Source of the DNA: Aerolutibacter ruishenii
Lineage (GTDB): Bacteria > Pseudomonadota > Gammaproteobacteria > Xanthomonadales > Xanthomonadaceae
NCBI RefSeq assembly: GCF_007830115.1
Contig: NZ_VLKP01000008.1
Coordinates: 124,001 to 188,000 of the forward strand
DNA length: 64,000 nt
Reading direction: 5' to 3'
A program made the translations under genes and the position numbers. Of the stretch, positions 18,388-27,375 are shown piece by piece; positions within the stretch are counted from its first letter, which is position 1; every line of letters begins with the position of its first letter. The notes below the pieces were generated by a model that did no database searches, had not been told where the DNA came from, and was given only the letters and a program-made list of their open reading frames with translations.

Positions 18388-19404
18388 TCAGCCAGCCCCG
18401 CCGCCCACCAGCGACCCGATGAAGTAGGTGAGCAGCCCCGCGCCGCCGCCAATGGCCAGCATCCGCAGCCCACCCAGCAGCGGCCCGCGCCCGGACAGCA
18501 GGCTCATCGCCGCGCCGGTGGCGAACAGGCCGACGGCGGCCAGCGCCGCGCCGACGAAGGCGGCCGAGGGGAGTTGCCGGCCGAGGAAGAACGGCACCAG
18601 CGGCACCAGCGCGCCCACGGTGAACGCGCCGAACGAGAACAGCGCGGCGCCCAACGGCGAGCCCAGTTCGTCCGGGTTGAGCCCGAGTTCCTCGCGCGCC
18701 AGCACGTCCAGCGCGTGTTTGGGGTCGGCCACCAGCCGCTTGGCGAAGGCGCGCGCCTCGTCCAGCGACACCCCGCGCGCCTGGTAGATCAGCGCCAGTT
18801 CCTCGGCTTCGGCTTCGGGGTATTTCTCCAGTTCGTCGCGCTCCAGCGCGATCTGGTGTTCGAACAACTCGCGTTGCGAACGCACTGACACGAACTCGCC
18901 GGCCGCCATCGACATCGCGCCCGCCAGCAGGCCGGCGATGCCGGTGGTCAGCACCGTGCTGGTGCTCGCCGATGCGCCGACCATGCCCAGGATCAGGCTG
19001 GCGTTGGACACCAGCCCATCGTTGATCCCGAACACCGCCGCGCGCAGGTTGCCGCCGCCGAACTGGCGGTGGCCGCGGCCCACGTCGTCCAGGCTTTGCG
19101 GCATGGCATGGCCGGGCGGCGCCATGCCATAGGCGGACAGGCCGCGCACCTTGAGCGAGACCAGCAACGGCTTGATCCGGCGCGGGCCGACCTTGCGCGC
19201 CAGCGCGGCCGCCAGCTTCGCGCGCGCTTCGGGCTGCAGGCTGGCCGGATCGCCTTCGGGCCACCATTGCCGTGCCTGGGTTTCGGCCTCGGCGGCGAGT
19301 TGGGTGAACAATTCGCCGACCCGCCGCTCCGGCTCGGCCTTCGCCAGTTGCCGGTACAGCCAGGCCGACTGCATCTCTTCCTGCCAGTGCGCGCGTGCGT
19401 CCAT
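18388..19404 (-). CDS. VIT1/CCC1 family iron/manganese transporter with N-terminal ferritin-like domain
   Basis: A 338-residue fusion. Residues 1-120 are helical with Glu-rich segments (HWQEEMQSAWLYRQLAKAE, FTQLAAEAETQARQWW) resembling the ferritin/rubrerythrin-like domain found ahead of some bacterial VIT proteins. Residues 120-338 are the VIT1/CCC1 transporter: RAAVFGINDGLVSNASLILG, GAMSMAAGEFVSVRSQRELFE with the metal-binding Glu, then a cytosolic helix and three more membrane spans. Such proteins move Fe2+ or Mn2+ out of the cytoplasm; the ferritin-like domain binds iron. It fits the surrounding iron-related genes. Confidence 0.87.
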   Translation of the reverse strand: MDARAHWQEEMQSAWLYRQLAKAEPERRVGELFTQLAAEAETQARQWWPEGDPASLQPEARAKLAAALARKVGPRRIKPLLVSLKVRGLSAYGMAPPGHAMPQSLDDVGRGHRQFGGGNLRAAVFGINDGLVSNASLILGMVGASASTSTVLTTGIAGLLAGAMSMAAGEFVSVRSQRELFEHQIALERDELEKYPEAEAEELALIYQARGVSLDEARAFAKRLVADPKHALDVLAREELGLNPDELGSPLGAALFSFGAFTVGALVPLVPFFLGRQLPSAAFVGAALAAVGLFATGAAMSLLSGRGPLLGGLRMLAIGGGAGLLTYFIGSLVGGGAG

Positions 19405-19492
19405 GGGGCCTCCTTGTGCTGGCTGCAGTGTATGACTTGGGCAAATGCCTTGCGTAGGCGAGAATCAACCCATTACCCCACCGGACCCGCCC

Positions 19493-20026
19493 ATGCCGAG
19501 CAAGATCGCCGCCCGCCGTTCCGCCATCCACGGCAACGGGGTGTTCGCCACCGCCGCCATCAAGAAGGGCGAGCGCGTCGTCGAGTACAAGGGCCGCCGC
19601 CGCACGCACGAGGAGGTGGATGCCGGCGACACCGGTGATGCCGACTCCGGCCACACGTTCCTGTTCACGATCAACGACGAGTACGTGATCGACGCCAACT
19701 TCGAAGGCGGCACCGCGAAGTGGATCAACCACAGCTGCGACCCCAACTGCGAGGCGGTGCTGGAAGAGGACGAGGGCGACGACCGGCGCAAGGACCGGGT
19801 GTTCATCGAGGCCATCCGCGACATCGCCAAGGGCGAGGAGCTGTCGTACAACTACGGCATCACCCTGGCCGAGAAGCACACCAAACGGCTGAAGGAAATC
19901 TGGGCGTGCCGCTGTGGCTCGCCGGCATGCACTGGCACCATGCTGCAGCCCAAGTCCGAGAAGAAGAAGGCACGCCAGGAAGCGGAGAAGGCGGAGAAGC
20001 TGCGTCGCCATGCGATGCAGGGCTGA
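19493..20026 (+). CDS. SET-domain protein lysine methyltransferase
   Basis: A 177-residue protein containing one compact SET domain. Visible are the SET-N opening RRSAIHGNGVFATAAIKKGE, the pseudoknot motif NHSCDPNCE (79-87), the GEELSYNYG motif with catalytic Tyr, and a post-SET zinc segment CRCGSPAC. The C-terminus is a Lys/Glu-rich helix. SET enzymes methylate protein lysines with S-adenosylmethionine; in bacteria the targets are mostly unknown. The ATG at 19493 begins the conserved region; an upstream ATG at 19445 is less likely. It is divergent from the VIT gene and monocistronic. Confidence 0.88.
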   Translation: MPSKIAARRSAIHGNGVFATAAIKKGERVVEYKGRRRTHEEVDAGDTGDADSGHTFLFTINDEYVIDANFEGGTAKWINHSCDPNCEAVLEEDEGDDRRKDRVFIEAIRDIAKGEELSYNYGITLAEKHTKRLKEIWACRCGSPACTGTMLQPKSEKKKARQEAEKAEKLRRHAMQG

Positions 20027-20152
20027 GCCCACGTACCAAAGGGCGATGGTCGTTGCCGGGCGGACACGCGACACTGGCGTAACACGCGCCTGCCAGCATG
20101 GGCGCCGTCATCACCGGGTCCGCCACGCGGCGGACGGCACGAGGAGTCCCCC

Positions 20153-20983
20153 ATGGGTTCTGTTGGAATGAGTTCGACCGGATCGCGTTCGATCGAAGGC
20201 AAGGTCGCCGTCGTCACCGGCGCGGCCAGCGGCATCGGCAAGGCGATCGCGCAGGAACTGGCGCGTGGTGGCGCCATCGTGGCCATCGCTGACCTCAACC
20301 AGACGGGCGCTGACGCGGTCGCTGCCGAGATCGCCGCTGCCGGCGGCCGCGCCGTCGGCCTGGCGATGGATGTCACCGACGAGGACGCGGTCAACAACGG
20401 CATCAATGGCGTGGCCGCGCAGTTCGGCGGCATTGACATCCTCGTCTCCAATGCCGGCATCCAGATCGTCAATCCCGTCGAGCAGTTCGCATACGCCGAC
20501 TGGAAGAAGATGCTGGCCATCCACCTCGACGGCGCGTTCCTGACCACCAAGGCGGCGCTGCCGTACATGTACGCCGAGGACGCCGACGGCAAGCCGCGCG
20601 GCGGCACGGTTATCTACATGGGCTCGGTGCACTCGCACCTGGCCTCGCCGCTGAAGTCGGCCTATGTGACCGCCAAGCACGGCCTGCTGGGCCTGTCGCG
20701 CACGCTGGCCAAGGAAGGCGGCAAGCGTGGCGTGCGAAGCCACGTAGTGTGCCCGGGCTTCGTGCGCACGCCGCTGGTGGACAAGCAGATCCCGGAGCAG
20801 GCACGCGAGCTGGGCATCAGCGAGGAGGAAGTAGTCAGCCGGGTGATGCTGGGCGGTACCGTGGACGGCATCTTCACCACGGTGGAGGACGTGGCGCAGA
20901 CGGTGCGCTTCCTCACCGAATTCCCCAGCGCGGCGCTGACCGGGCAGAGCTTCGTGATCAGCCACGGCTGGCACATGCAGTAG
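20153..20983 (+). CDS. 3-hydroxybutyrate dehydrogenase-like short-chain dehydrogenase
   Basis: A 276-residue NAD(P)-dependent short-chain dehydrogenase. The cofactor motif TGAASGIG is at about 22-29, NAG near 100, and the catalytic Ser-Tyr-Lys set is spread over [23 protein letters not shown]. The context [13 protein letters not shown] and the C-terminus [16 protein letters not shown] closely resemble D-3-hydroxybutyrate dehydrogenases, which interconvert 3-hydroxybutyrate and acetoacetate in polyhydroxybutyrate or ketone metabolism. GAGGAG eight bases before the ATG is a strong ribosome site. No PHB genes are in the window, so the substrate is inferred. Confidence 0.82.
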   Translation: MGSVGMSSTGSRSIEGKVAVVTGAASGIGKAIAQELARGGAIVAIADLNQTGADAVAAEIAAAGGRAVGLAMDVTDEDAVNNGINGVAAQFGGIDILVSNAGIQIVNPVEQFAYADWKKMLAIHLDGAFLTTKAALPYMYAEDADGKPRGGTVIYMGSVHSHLASPLKSAYVTAKHGLLGLSRTLAKEGGKRGVRSHVVCPGFVRTPLVDKQIPEQARELGISEEEVVSRVMLGGTVDGIFTTVEDVAQTVRFLTEFPSAALTGQSFVISHGWHMQ

Positions 20984-21228
20984 CCCCTTGGGCGGGACGT
21001 TGCCCCACCGCGGGTGACGCCCGCCACGCTTCTTCTGCCGGTACGGGCTGAAGGAGGCAAGGGCGGGGAATGACCCGTCGCTCGGGCCCGTGGCGGTTTT
21101 GGCGGCACGCAGGGCGGGTCCGATGCGCCGGAACGGCAAAAGGTTGCCGTGACTTGTGCCAGACGGCAGCACGCGAAGTGACCGGTACGATGCGCACCAC
21201 TCCTGCCATTGACGGCCCGCCGCACGCC

Positions 21229-23499
21229 ATGCGCTCAAGCCTTGCCCTCGCCATCCTCTCCGCCCTCGCATTACCCGCCCAGGCGCTGGAGATCGATGGT
21301 CGCATCGACCCGGCAGAATGGGCGGATGCCCGCCACGTCACCGAATTCCGCCTGACCCAACCGCTGTCGTGGGGCTCGGCGCCGCAGCCCACCGAGGCCT
21401 GGGTGAAGGCCACCCCCGAAGGGCTGGCCATCGCCTTCCGCAACCAGCAGTCGGCCGACGCACCCCGCACGCGCCACCGCACGCGCCGCGACGAGAGCGC
21501 ACCGATGGACCGGGTCAACGTAGGGGTGGACTTCGATGGCGACGGCCGCACCGGCTACAACTTCATGGTCACGCTGGCCGATGGCATCGCCGACGAGATC
21601 GTCACCAACGAGAACAGCTTCCGCAACGACTGGGACGGCAACTGGCAGCACGCGGTGACCGAGGACGACGCGGGCTGGAGCGTGGAGATCCTGATCCCGT
21701 GGTACATCGCGCCCATGCGCAAGGCCGACGGCGACACCCGGACCATCGGCCTATACATGGACCGGGTGATCGGCGCCACCGGCGAGCGCGTGGCCTCGGT
21801 CAACGCCAACTGGGTGCGGCCGCGTTATCTGTCCGATTTCGAGAAGGTGGAGGTGGCCACGTACACCCAGTCGCTGTTGGCGGTGACCCCTTACGTGGTG
21901 GGCGTGCACGACCAGGTGGGCGGCGGCCAGCAGTTCGATGCCGGCGCCGACATCTTCTGGAAGCCCAACGGCCAGACCCAGCTCACCGCCACCGTCAACC
22001 CGGACTTTGGCCAGGTGGAGAGCGACGACCTGGTGATCAACTTCGGTGCCGAGGAGAGCTTCTTCAGCGACAAGCGCCCGTTCTTCACCGAAAACCAGGG
22101 CGTGTTCGACTTCGGTCTGCTGCTGGACAACAGCCAGCTGATCTACACCCGCCGCGTCGGCGGCCACTCGGATGATGGCGATGGCCCGGCCGAGATTGCC
22201 GCGGCGGTCAAGCTCAACGGCAGCCTGGGCGCGACCAATTACGGCCTGATGCTTGCCGAGGAAAAAGGTGACGCGGGGCGCTCGTTCAGTGCGCTGCGCC
22301 TGCAGCGCGAGCTGGGCGCGCATTCGATGGGGCTGCTGGCCACCCACGTGGACCGGCCGTGGCTGCAGCGCGAGGCCAGCGTGGTGGGCGTGGACCACCG
22401 CTGGAAGGCGGGCGACAAGGTCACGGTGGTGGCCAACGCGGTGGTCAGCGACATCCGCGATGACAACACGCTGGAAGTGGGCGGCGTGCCGACAGTGGTG
22501 GCCGACGACAGCCGCGATGTCGGCGCCACGCTGGTGGTCAACTACGAGATGAACCCGCGCTGGCGCCAGCAGTGGTTGGCGATGCACTTCGGCGGCGCGT
22601 TCGAGATCAACGATTTCGGCTACCTGTCGCGCAACGACCTCAATTACGGTCATTGGCAAGTCAGCCGGCGCTTCTCCAACCTGCCGGCCAACAGCGCCTA
22701 TTCCTCCGTCGACCTGCGCCTGCGCGCGATCGGCATCGACAACGATGATGGCCTGCGCCTGCAGAGGCAGTTCCGCGCCATCGCGCAGAGCCAGCGCCGC
22801 GATGGCGGTGATGAGTTCGCGCAGCTCAACGTCAACAGTGCCTCGTACGATGACCTGCTGACCCGCGGCGGCAACGCGTTGTATCGCCCGCCCAACGCCA
22901 GCCTCAACTGGGAGCGTTTCCGTCCGCGCAAGGGGGACTGGTCATGGAAGGCCGAGGCGTCGGTGAGCGGTGGTGGCCTCTCGGGCAATCGGCAGCTGGG
23001 CCTGGACACCTACATCGAACCGACCTATTACGTCAGCGACGCGCTCAACGTGTTCGCCGGCCTGTCGACGGAGCTGACCCCCGACTGGCTGGTGTGGCAG
23101 TACGACAACATCGTCGGCCGCTATCGCGAGCGCGCGCTGTCGCTGTCGGCGGGCATGAACTGGGCGATCGGCCAGCGCCAGGAACTGCGGGTGAAGTTGC
23201 AGGCCATCGGCCTGGACGCCGAGCTCAAGCAGGCGGTGGAAGTGCAGCCCGGCGGCCGCGCGCAGGCGGTGGAGCCGACCGGCGCGCCGGTCACCGATTT
23301 CAGCCTGCGCAACCTCGGATTCCAGGTGCGCTACCGCTACGAGCTGGCGCCGCTGTCGCACCTGTACGTGGTGTACGGCCGTGGCGGCTACATGTTGGAT
23401 GAGTTCTCCGCCGGTACGGACGAGCAGTGGCGTGACAGCTTCAGCCTGCGTGACAGCGAGCAGTTGCTGGTGAAGTTGTCGTACCGTTTTGAGCTGTGA
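21229..23499 (+). CDS. DUF5916 outer-membrane-associated protein with CBM9-like domain
   Basis: A 756-residue exported protein of unknown function. A signal peptide (residues 1-19, ending PAQA) precedes a domain resembling carbohydrate-binding module family 9 (IDGRIDPAEWADA, GVDFDGDGRTGYNF, WSVEILIPW). The remaining 500 residues contain alternating amphipathic strands, the DUF5916 hallmark GADIFWKPNGQTQLTATVNPDFGQVESD and EESFFSDKRPFFTEN, and finish in LVKLSYRFEL, ending in an aromatic barrel-like strand. I infer an outer-membrane beta-barrel with a periplasmic or surface ligand-binding module. The chosen start gives the signal peptide; earlier ATG codons at 21070 and 21190 do not. Confidence 0.8.
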   Translation: MRSSLALAILSALALPAQALEIDGRIDPAEWADARHVTEFRLTQPLSWGSAPQPTEAWVKATPEGLAIAFRNQQSADAPRTRHRTRRDESAPMDRVNVGVDFDGDGRTGYNFMVTLADGIADEIVTNENSFRNDWDGNWQHAVTEDDAGWSVEILIPWYIAPMRKADGDTRTIGLYMDRVIGATGERVASVNANWVRPRYLSDFEKVEVATYTQSLLAVTPYVVGVHDQVGGGQQFDAGADIFWKPNGQTQLTATVNPDFGQVESDDLVINFGAEESFFSDKRPFFTENQGVFDFGLLLDNSQLIYTRRVGGHSDDGDGPAEIAAAVKLNGSLGATNYGLMLAEEKGDAGRSFSALRLQRELGAHSMGLLATHVDRPWLQREASVVGVDHRWKAGDKVTVVANAVVSDIRDDNTLEVGGVPTVVADDSRDVGATLVVNYEMNPRWRQQWLAMHFGGAFEINDFGYLSRNDLNYGHWQVSRRFSNLPANSAYSSVDLRLRAIGIDNDDGLRLQRQFRAIAQSQRRDGGDEFAQLNVNSASYDDLLTRGGNALYRPPNASLNWERFRPRKGDWSWKAEASVSGGGLSGNRQLGLDTYIEPTYYVSDALNVFAGLSTELTPDWLVWQYDNIVGRYRERALSLSAGMNWAIGQRQELRVKLQAIGLDAELKQAVEVQPGGRAQAVEPTGAPVTDFSLRNLGFQVRYRYELAPLSHLYVVYGRGGYMLDEFSAGTDEQWRDSFSLRDSEQLLVKLSYRFEL

Positions 23500-23513
23500 T
23501 CAGCGTGTCCTGA

Positions 23514-24029
23514 TCAGCACGGCGTGATCAGGACGTCGGCCGACCACGCCTGTGGCGCGAGGATCGCGAACAGCCCGTCGCGCTCGCAGCGGCGGGCCAG
23601 CGCCAGCAGCGCGTCGTCGCGGCTGAGCAGCCAGCGTGCGCCACAGGCGTGGGCCAGCTGCAGGAACTTCTGGTCGTCGGGGTCGGCGCAGCGGGGCAGA
23701 CGTGGCGAGGCGGCAGCGGTGGGGTCACGGCCGGGGGCAGAGATGGTGCCGACGGTGCTGCAAGCGCTTTCGCCTGTGCCATTGCATTGCGACCACAGTT
23801 GCACCACTGCATCAAACGCCATGCTGGCGACTTCGCGCCGCGCCGCATCCAGCCCCAGTGCGGGGTACTCCAATACCCGCTGCCATTCCTCGCGGCAGGC
23901 GGCATCGGTCACCGCGACCACGTTGCCAGCGCGCAACGCCGCGCGTAGCGGTGCCACGCGTGGGTCGTCGAACACGAACAGATCCAGGCAGACGTTGGTG
24001 TCCAGCACCACGCGCGGGGTCGTGCCCAC
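23514..24029 (-). CDS. PIN-domain nuclease-like protein, no antitoxin partner
   Basis: A 171-residue PIN-domain protein of the COG1569 type (putative toxin component). The first acidic site is VLDTNVCLDLF (Asp near 10), another is EEWQRVLEYP, and the C-terminal acidic group is in CADPDDQKFLQLA and SRDDALL. These acidic residues coordinate metal for RNA cleavage in the family. The start is GTG at 24029, six bases downstream of the preceding lipoprotein's stop, so it appears co-transcribed with two lipoprotein genes rather than an antitoxin. A toxin role is therefore doubtful. A 25-residue Ser/Pro/Thr insert occupies the middle. Confidence 0.75.
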   Translation of the reverse strand: MGTTPRVVLDTNVCLDLFVFDDPRVAPLRAALRAGNVVAVTDAACREEWQRVLEYPALGLDAARREVASMAFDAVVQLWSQCNGTGESACSTVGTISAPGRDPTAAASPRLPRCADPDDQKFLQLAHACGARWLLSRDDALLALARRCERDGLFAILAPQAWSADVLITPC

Positions 24030-24035
24030 GCCGGC

Positions 24036-24722
24036 TCAGCCGCCTTCGCGCAGGTTCGCGCTGGCAATGCGCCAAGCGCGCTGTTCGTCGGTCGCGCCAT
24101 CGATCACGGCGCGACGCAGCGTGAAGCTGCCAGCGAAGGCACGTTCGCTGCCGTCGCGCTGCCGGGCGACCAGCGTCACCGGCACCTGCACGTAGCGCGA
24201 GCCGGCCGCGCCTTCCACTGCGCCCGGCGTACCGATCTGCACCGACACGCCCACGGTGTCGGTGAATCCGGCCGCAAAATCCTGTGGCGATTGCCCGCTG
24301 GCGCGGCCGCCGTCGGACCACAGCGCATAGGCGCGGGCGAAATCGCCGCGGTTGATCGCCGCGTAGTAGTCGCGGACCAGGCCCACCGCCTCGGTGGGGC
24401 CGGGTTCGGTGGCAGTTTCGGCCGGTACACCGTCCACCGCCAGGCCGTCGGCAGGCACGCCGTCCACCGGTGCGTCGGCCGGCAGCAGCGGGTTGCCGTC
24501 GGCGTCCACGGAGACGGGCGCAGGTTCCACCCCCTGCGCACCCACCGGGCCAGGGCCGGGCTGGTCGGGCATGCCGGTGACGCTGCCGGACGTGCCAGCC
24601 GGAGCGGGTAGCGCCTCGTCCGCCGCACCGTTGGCGCCCTTGGCGTTTGCGGCATCGTCACCGCCGCACGCGGATAGCAGGGCGCAGGCCAGCAGCAGGT
24701 AAACGGGGCGGAGCAGGGGCAT
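24036..24722 (-). CDS. lipoprotein with NTF2-like C-terminal domain
   Basis: A 228-residue lipoprotein: signal with lipobox LLSAC (Cys near 19), then a low-complexity Gly/Pro/Ala/Asp linker to about residue 110, then a domain starting AVGLVRDYYAAINRGDFARAYALW that matches the start of SnoaL/NTF2-like folds, which form a cone-shaped ligand pocket. No catalytic residues are recognisable. It is anchored in a membrane facing the periplasm. It begins one base after the DUF1439 gene's stop, so the two are likely co-translated. Confidence 0.72.
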   Translation of the reverse strand: MPLLRPVYLLLACALLSACGGDDAANAKGANGAADEALPAPAGTSGSVTGMPDQPGPGPVGAQGVEPAPVSVDADGNPLLPADAPVDGVPADGLAVDGVPAETATEPGPTEAVGLVRDYYAAINRGDFARAYALWSDGGRASGQSPQDFAAGFTDTVGVSVQIGTPGAVEGAAGSRYVQVPVTLVARQRDGSERAFAGSFTLRRAVIDGATDEQRAWRIASANLREGG

Positions 24723-24723
24723 G

Positions 24724-25290
24724 TCAGTTGTCCAGGTTGACCACGACCAGGCCGTTCTGGATCTGCGTCGTGCCGACGCGACGGGAGCCCAGGCGGTCCA
24801 GCAGGGTGTTGTCGAAGCGGTAGACCGGCTCGGTGCGCGCGTAGTCGGTGAGCCAGGTATTGAGCATCTGGCGCGTGCTGGTGTTCATCACGCCGCCAAA
24901 CGCAGGCACGTCCACGTTTTCCAGCGCCGGCTGTTCCAGGTGCAGCCCGCGGGTGGACGGGTCAAAGCGCAGCGCACTGGACAGGCCGAAGCGACCACTG
25001 GGGCGCGAACTGTCGCTGCCCAGTGCCCCGACGCCCACGTCGAAGTCCACGCGCAACCGGTTGCTGCCCTGGGGGATGGACAGGCGCGGGTTCATCAGCG
25101 TCATCGACACCAGCCCGCCCAGCTTGTCGTAACGCTTGGGAAAGTTGCGGTCCAGCGACCCCTGCAACTGCAGCGGGGTGAAGGTGAGCTGGTTGCCCAG
25201 CAGCGCGCCCACCGCGTTGATCGTGGAGCAGCCGGCAATGCCCACGGCGGCGAGCAGGGCGAACAGGGCGGCAAGCAGCGGACGGCGCAT
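24724..25290 (-). CDS. DUF1439 (YceB-like) lipoprotein
   Basis: A 188-residue lipoprotein resembling E. coli YceB. The lipobox VGIAGC places the lipidated Cys near residue 22; the remainder is beta-rich with LTFTPLQLQGSLDRNFPKRYDKLG and VSMTLMNPRLSIPQGSNRLRVD split by typical lipid-binding-fold periodicity, and a C-terminal helix LNTWLTDYAR. The family forms a BPI/SCP2-like hydrophobic tube of unknown ligand. Start at 25290 gives a normal signal peptide. The 56-base gap before it contains a small CCGCC-TTA-GGCGG hairpin. Confidence 0.78.
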   Translation of the reverse strand: MRRPLLAALFALLAAVGIAGCSTINAVGALLGNQLTFTPLQLQGSLDRNFPKRYDKLGGLVSMTLMNPRLSIPQGSNRLRVDFDVGVGALGSDSSRPSGRFGLSSALRFDPSTRGLHLEQPALENVDVPAFGGVMNTSTRQMLNTWLTDYARTEPVYRFDNTLLDRLGSRRVGTTQIQNGLVVVNLDN

Positions 25291-25346
25291 GGAGATTTCC
25301 CGATGAGGTGGAGTCCCCGCCTTAGGCGGAAGGGGGGAATGGTGGG

Positions 25347-25688
25347 TTAGCGGCGCGGAGAGGGCAAGGTGGGGCGGCGCAGGTGGTGGGGTAATTGCGC
25401 TTCCACAGCCGGCCAGTCGCGCTTGCGCGCCTCGGTGAACGCCCACCACGGCCGCGCGTCATCGCGCTCGATGAAGGCCACTGCCGCCATCAGCGTGTCC
25501 AGCACGCACGGGTCGTGGCGCACCTCGGTCAGCCGGCACAGGCGCAGGTACAGCGCCACCGGGTCCTGCCCGTCCAGCTGCATCGGCGACTCGATGCCCA
25601 GCAGGCGCAGGTCGCCCGCCATGGCCGGGCCGATGTTGGGGATGTCGGTGAGGTGGCGGGCCTCGGCGGCACGGGTGGCTTTGGGCAT
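25347..25688 (-). CDS. helix-hairpin-helix (Cdd1-like) small protein
   Basis: A 113-residue protein with an N-terminal helix-hairpin-helix: LTDIPNIGPAMAGDLRLLGI, followed by LDGQDPVALYLRLC and HDPCVLDTLMAAVAFIE. This order (IPNIG...LGI...PxxLYxxLC...DPCVLD) matches the Cdd1/pathogenicity-locus HHH family, predicted to bind DNA non-specifically. Function is unknown. The C-terminus is basic. It is leftward and ends 57 bases before the DUF1439 lipoprotein start; whether they share a transcript is unclear. Confidence 0.8.
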   Translation of the reverse strand: MPKATRAAEARHLTDIPNIGPAMAGDLRLLGIESPMQLDGQDPVALYLRLCRLTEVRHDPCVLDTLMAAVAFIERDDARPWWAFTEARKRDWPAVEAQLPHHLRRPTLPSPRR

Positions 25689-25798
25689 AGGGGGCGGGGA
25701 GGCATGACCTGTGGTGCAAGCTTACGCCCACGACACCGCGCGATAATGCCCGCGTGCCTTCGCCATGCGGCGGCGGCACGCCCCCACAAGGACGGTCA

Positions 25799-26809
25799 AT
25801 GAACGCAGACGCGCGCAATCCCCATGCCTTGCCGTGGTTCGCGGCCTCGGCGCTGCTGGTGTACCTCGGCAACTACCTGATCGCGTCGCAGTACCCGGCA
25901 CGGGCCGCCGGGCCGTTCCCGGAGTGGGCCGTGGCGGTGGACGTGTTCCTGCTGGTGCCGGCGCTGTACCTGCTGCTGGTCCGGCCGCCCTTGAAGAAGG
26001 CGGTGTTGGCGGTGTTCGCGCTGCTGTCGTTCGGCGTGCTGGCTGGCGCGTGGATCATTCCCGATGGCGAAAAGGACGCCTGGCGCTGGCTGGAACAGGT
26101 GCGCTGGGGTTACCTGGCGGCGCTGGTCATCGTGCAACTGACGCTGCTCACCACCGTGTTGGCGGACATCGCCAGGGCCCGCGCGGCACCCAACCTGGAG
26201 ACGGCGGTCAATGCCGTCATCCTCAAGCGCGTCAAGGACGCAGGCATCGCGCGCCTGCTGCAGGCCGACGCGCGCATGTGGATGTACCTGTTCGTCCACA
26301 AACAGGACCGGTTCCAGTTTACGCAGCCGGCGTTCCTCGGTGCCCGGCATGATGCCAATGCCGCCAACCAGCTGGCGTTCGTGGTGCTGGTGGCCGCCGA
26401 GATTCCCATCGCCCACGTGCTGCTGCACCTGTACAACCCCACGCTGGCACTGGTGGTGTCGGCGCTGAGTGTCTACGGGTTGGCTTTCCTGTATGCCGAA
26501 TACCGAGCCACGTTGCTGCGCGCGACCACCTTTGAAGGCGACGGCCTGCACATCCGCAGCGGCGTGCTGGGTGACGTGGTGGTGCCGTACGCGGCCATCG
26601 CGTCGATCGAGAATTCCAACCAGCGCCCGCGCCGCGCGAAACACGCGATGCGCTTCGTGGGCACGGCGTCGGCCAACCTGACCCTGGTGCTGCGCGACGG
26701 CGCTGAACTGCAGACCCTGTTTGGCGCCCGGCGCGTGGAGCGGGTGCATCTGGCGATCGATGAGCCTGCGCGCTTCCGCGAGGCGCTCGGAAGCCGGACG
26801 GATGGTTGA
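25799..26809 (+). CDS. multi-spanning membrane protein of unknown function
   Basis: A 336-residue membrane protein with about six helices: LPWFAASALLVYLGNYLIA, WAVAVDVFLLVPALYLLLV, AVLAVFALLSFGVLAGAW, YLAALVIVQLTLLTTVLAD, FVVLVAAEIPIAHVLLHLY and LALVVSALSVYGLAFLYAE. The last 90 residues form a soluble beta-domain with a PH-like look (FEGDGLHIRSGVLGDVVVPY, IASIENSN). I do not recognise a characterised family. ATG at 25799 follows AAGGACGG. The next GNAT gene overlaps its end by eight bases. Confidence 0.7.
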   Translation: MNADARNPHALPWFAASALLVYLGNYLIASQYPARAAGPFPEWAVAVDVFLLVPALYLLLVRPPLKKAVLAVFALLSFGVLAGAWIIPDGEKDAWRWLEQVRWGYLAALVIVQLTLLTTVLADIARARAAPNLETAVNAVILKRVKDAGIARLLQADARMWMYLFVHKQDRFQFTQPAFLGARHDANAANQLAFVVLVAAEIPIAHVLLHLYNPTLALVVSALSVYGLAFLYAEYRATLLRATTFEGDGLHIRSGVLGDVVVPYAAIASIENSNQRPRRAKHAMRFVGTASANLTLVLRDGAELQTLFGARRVERVHLAIDEPARFREALGSRTDG

Positions 26810-27311
26810 CGCGTGCCGGCCTCCCGCGACGCAGCGCCCAGGGGCCGGCGTGGACGTGACGTTGCGGCGCGCAACAGCGGCTGACGCCGACGCCATCAGT
26901 GGCCTGGTCCGCGGGTTGCTGCACCATATCGTGGCGGATCCGGACGCACCGGCCGTCGTGGCGTTTGTCGAGGCCCTGGGGCCAGCGGCCACCCGTGACC
27001 GCATCGGATTGCCGCGTTTCAGCTACGTCGTGGCCGTGCGTGGCAGCGATCTGCTGGGCGTGGCCGCGTTGCGTGACCGCAGCCATCTGTACCACTGGTT
27101 CGTGCGTGAATCAGCGCACCAGCAGGGCATCGGCCGGTTGTTGTGGCAATGGATACAGGCCGAAGCAGATGGCCCTCGCATCACGGTGAACGCAACCTTG
27201 TCCGCGGTTCCGGTGTACCGCCGCCTTGGGTTCGAGGCCACGGCTGAGGTGCAGTCCGTCGATGGGCTGCAGTTCCTGCCCATGGCGTTCGATCCGGATG
27301 TCGTCGGTTGA
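26802..27311 (+). CDS. GNAT family N-acetyltransferase
   Basis: A 169-residue acetyltransferase. The core begins at VDVTLRRATAADADAISGLV and contains the acetyl-CoA loop SAHQQGIGRLLWQW and the late VPVYRRLGFEATAE motif. Substrate is unknown. The ATG at 26802 overlaps the stop of the upstream membrane-protein gene by eight bases, suggesting translational coupling; a GTG near 26850 would give a shorter protein starting directly at the domain. Confidence 0.8.
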   Translation: MVDACRPPATQRPGAGVDVTLRRATAADADAISGLVRGLLHHIVADPDAPAVVAFVEALGPAATRDRIGLPRFSYVVAVRGSDLLGVAALRDRSHLYHWFVRESAHQQGIGRLLWQWIQAEADGPRITVNATLSAVPVYRRLGFEATAEVQSVDGLQFLPMAFDPDVVG

Positions 27312-27339
27312 CGCATCCAGCTCGCCGCAATCGCTTGTG

Positions 27340-27363
27340 CTGCCACCGCTTGGGCGGCGGCAG
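27340..27363. terminator. hairpin between convergent GNAT and fusA2 genes
   Basis: CTGCCACCGC and GCGGCGGCAG form a ten-position stem with one mismatch around TTGG, in the 64-base gap between two convergent genes. No T-run is visible on either side. Confidence 0.5.
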
Positions 27364-27375
27364 TACACACGTCGG

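Noticed and set aside
23514-24029. Classical toxin-antitoxin pair
   Set aside because: The PIN protein is present but no small antitoxin gene is adjacent; the upstream gene encodes a lipoprotein.
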